Source: Candidatus Aminicenantes bacterium UBA876 (GTDB lineage Bacteria; Acidobacteriota; Aminicenantia; UBA2199). Taken from it: a DNA stretch of 6,629 bases. How positions within the stretch are numbered: position 1 is the first letter of the stretch; each line of letters starts with the position of its first letter. A program made the position numbers and the translations under genes. The stretch lies in NCBI GenBank assembly GCA_002294665.1, contig DBFQ01000064.1, positions 27,994 to 34,622 of the forward strand. The letters run 5' to 3'. Shown in pieces: positions 5,206 through 6,629 of this stretch. The notes beneath the pieces are model-generated. The model saw only the letters and a program-made list of their open reading frames with translations. It ran no database searches and had not been told where the DNA came from.

Positions 5206-6606
5206 ATGTCCGATGGCAGTCAGTCTGGACTGATTCCCACCATGCCGCACGATGAGTTCTCCGAGCGCGCCCTGCTGGGAGCCATGCTCATTGACAACCG
5301 TTATGTCAATGAGGTGTTTTCAGAGATCAATTCAGACGATTTCTATCGTGAATCCCACCGGGTGATCGCCGCCGCGGTTGACTACCTGGTCAACAAGGGG
5401 AAGGCCGCGGACATGATCACCGTGTCCGGATTGCTCAAAAGCCGGCACCAGCTCAAAATTGCCGGGGGATACGACTATATCGCCTCGCTGGTGGACGGCA
5501 TTCCCGAAAAACTGCAGATCAGCGAATACGTACAGGTGGTCAAGGATCGTTCGGCCCTGCGCCAGATCATGCACGCTTCACTGGGAGTAATCGACCAGGG
5601 ATCGCAAACCCCGCATGAAGGCGCCGAGGTGGTGTTGAACAGCCTCCAGGAATCGATCATCAAGATTTCCGAGAACCGGGTCAAGCGGGGGTTTCATCCG
5701 ACCGAAGACCTGGTCCCCGCGACGGTTGACCTGGTCAACCGCATTCAGAAACACGGCGAGAGCGAAGGCCTGAAAACGGATCTGACGGAATTGGACGCCA
5801 TGACCTCGGGTTTTCATCCCGGAGACCTGATCGTCATCGCCGCGCGCCCCTCAATGGGGAAAACCGCTCTGGGGTTGAACCTGGCCGCACGCATGGCCAT
5901 TAAATACGAAAAAACCGTCGGTTTCTTTTCCATCGAGATGTCGCGCACGCAGATCATCATGCGCCTGCTTGCCCTGGAAGGACGTGTGTCCATGGCGGCT
6001 TTGCGTACCGGTAAACCGCGCCTCACCCAGAAAGAGTGGGCCGACCTGGAACTTGCCGCTTCCAATCTCAGCCGCGCCGGTTTGTTTATCGATGATTCAC
6101 CCAGCCTGTCCATCGTGGAGATGAAAACCCGGGCCCGGCGCCTGAAGAACGAGCGCGGTCTGGATATCCTTTTTGTCGATTACCTGCAATTGATCAAAGT
6201 GGGTTCAGACATGGTGCGTCGCAGTGATTCGCGGGCCCAGGAAGTGGCCGCCATCAGCGCGGCGTTGAAAGAGATGGCCAAGGAACTGCATATTCCGGTT
6301 GTGGCCCTGGCCCAATTGAATCGTTCACCCGAAACCCGCGGCACCCGCCGTAACGAAGGGCCCAAGTATCAGTTGTCGGACCTGAAAGAAAGTGGCGCCA
6401 TCGAGCAGGACGCCGACCTGGTCATGTTCCTCCACCGCGAAGAGCAGAATGACCGCGACACCGAGCGCAAGGGGGAAGCCGACCTGATCGTGGCCAAGCA
6501 GCGCAACGGCCCCACCGGGCGCATTGTACTCACTTTTATCGACAAGTACACCAAGTTCCTCAATTACCAGAGTTCCGCCGGTGTCGCCGACAGCGACGCC
6601 TACTAG
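5206..6606 (+). CDS. dnaB: Replicative DNA helicase DnaB
   Basis: DnaB is the hexameric ring helicase that unwinds DNA at the replication fork and recruits primase. The 466 residues are full length and intein-free. The N-terminal primase-interacting domain (about 14-115) begins S-E-R-A-L-L-G-A-M-L-I-D-N and contains D-D-F-Y-R-E-S-H. A linker follows, then the RecA-like ATPase domain from about 185. Walker A is R-P-S-M-G-K-T (214-220, Lys219), Walker B is I-L-F-V-D-Y-L-Q-L (Asp325), and the conserved S-R-A-Q-E-V, A-L-A-Q-L-N-R and D-L-K-E-S-G-A-I-E-Q-D-A-D motifs are present. GGGAGGG at 5193-5199 lies six bases before ATG 5206. The 77-base gap after rplI holds the hairpin described separately. 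Linkage rpsF-rpsR-rplI-dnaB is common in bacteria. The last 23 bases of the window after its stop contain nothing I can name. Confidence 0.98.
   Translation: MSDGSQSGLIPTMPHDEFSERALLGAMLIDNRYVNEVFSEINSDDFYRESHRVIAAAVDYLVNKGKAADMITVSGLLKSRHQLKIAGGYDYIASLVDGIPEKLQISEYVQVVKDRSALRQIMHASLGVIDQGSQTPHEGAEVVLNSLQESIIKISENRVKRGFHPTEDLVPATVDLVNRIQKHGESEGLKTDLTELDAMTSGFHPGDLIVIAARPSMGKTALGLNLAARMAIKYEKTVGFFSIEMSRTQIIMRLLALEGRVSMAALRTGKPRLTQKEWADLELAASNLSRAGLFIDDSPSLSIVEMKTRARRLKNERGLDILFVDYLQLIKVGSDMVRRSDSRAQEVAAISAALKEMAKELHIPVVALAQLNRSPETRGTRRNEGPKYQLSDLKESGAIEQDADLVMFLHREEQNDRDTERKGEADLIVAKQRNGPTGRIVLTFIDKYTKFLNYQSSAGVADSDAY
5723..5741. repeat. 19-base near-perfect palindrome inside dnaB
   Basis: Arms CGGTTGACC (5723-5731) and GGTCAACCG (5733-5741) are exact reverse complements around a single T. 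They encode part of A-T-V-D-L-V-N-R. A looser GTTGAC/GTCAAC pair with six bases between arms lies at 5377-5394, encoding the similar V-D-Y-L-V-N. The symmetry is certain; a role as operator or hairpin is not supported by position. Confidence 0.35.
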
Positions 6607-6629
6607 ACCGCACTTCTTTCAACCACCTG

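Overview
The window looks like the core chromosome of a moderately GC-rich, Gram-negative bacterium. It holds nine protein genes and one tRNA, all on the + strand and tightly packed. The order is lolB-like (5' partial) - ispE - tRNA-Gln(TTG) - prs - rplY(ctc) - pth - rpsF - rpsR - rplI - dnaB. The lolB/ispE/prs/pth part is the arrangement familiar from proteobacteria. Its direct junction to rpsF-rpsR-rplI-dnaB is what I would expect in Desulfobacterota, Acidobacteriota or related lineages. The lipoprotein at the left edge argues for an outer membrane. I cannot place the organism below that level from sequence alone.

Region by region: 3-569 is the body of a lipoprotein gene whose start lies outside the window. 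559-1512 is ispE (isoprenoid precursor synthesis). It overlaps the lipoprotein gene by 11 bases, and its open frame has no stop before the tRNA gene, so it runs through tRNA-Gln (1413-1484) and ends in an ATGA overlap with prs. A near-consensus sigma70-type promoter lies inside ispE at 1129-1157 and could supply tRNA-Gln and prs separately. prs (PRPP synthesis), rplY (5S rRNA-binding bL25) and pth (peptidyl-tRNA hydrolase) follow. The Shine-Dalgarno sequence and homology both place the pth start on an ATT codon at 3159. The pth frame also lacks a stop at the usual end of the protein and reads on through a structured RNA region into rpsF. rpsF-rpsR-rplI form a translationally coupled ribosomal-protein unit. 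It is preceded by two GC-rich hairpins that sit where the S6:S18 autoregulatory leader is found in many bacteria. A strong 13-bp hairpin without a U-tract separates rplI from dnaB, the replicative helicase.

Together the genes serve translation (tRNA, three 50S/30S accessory proteins plus bS18, peptidyl-tRNA recycling), nucleotide supply, isoprenoid and envelope biogenesis, and replication. I see no mobile element, CRISPR array, defence gene or obviously new system. The points worth a second look are gene-boundary oddities: two genes whose frames run through RNA elements, a probable ATT start, an internal promoter and the rpsF leader. Also notable are the acidic low-complexity tails on bL25, bS6 and bL9.
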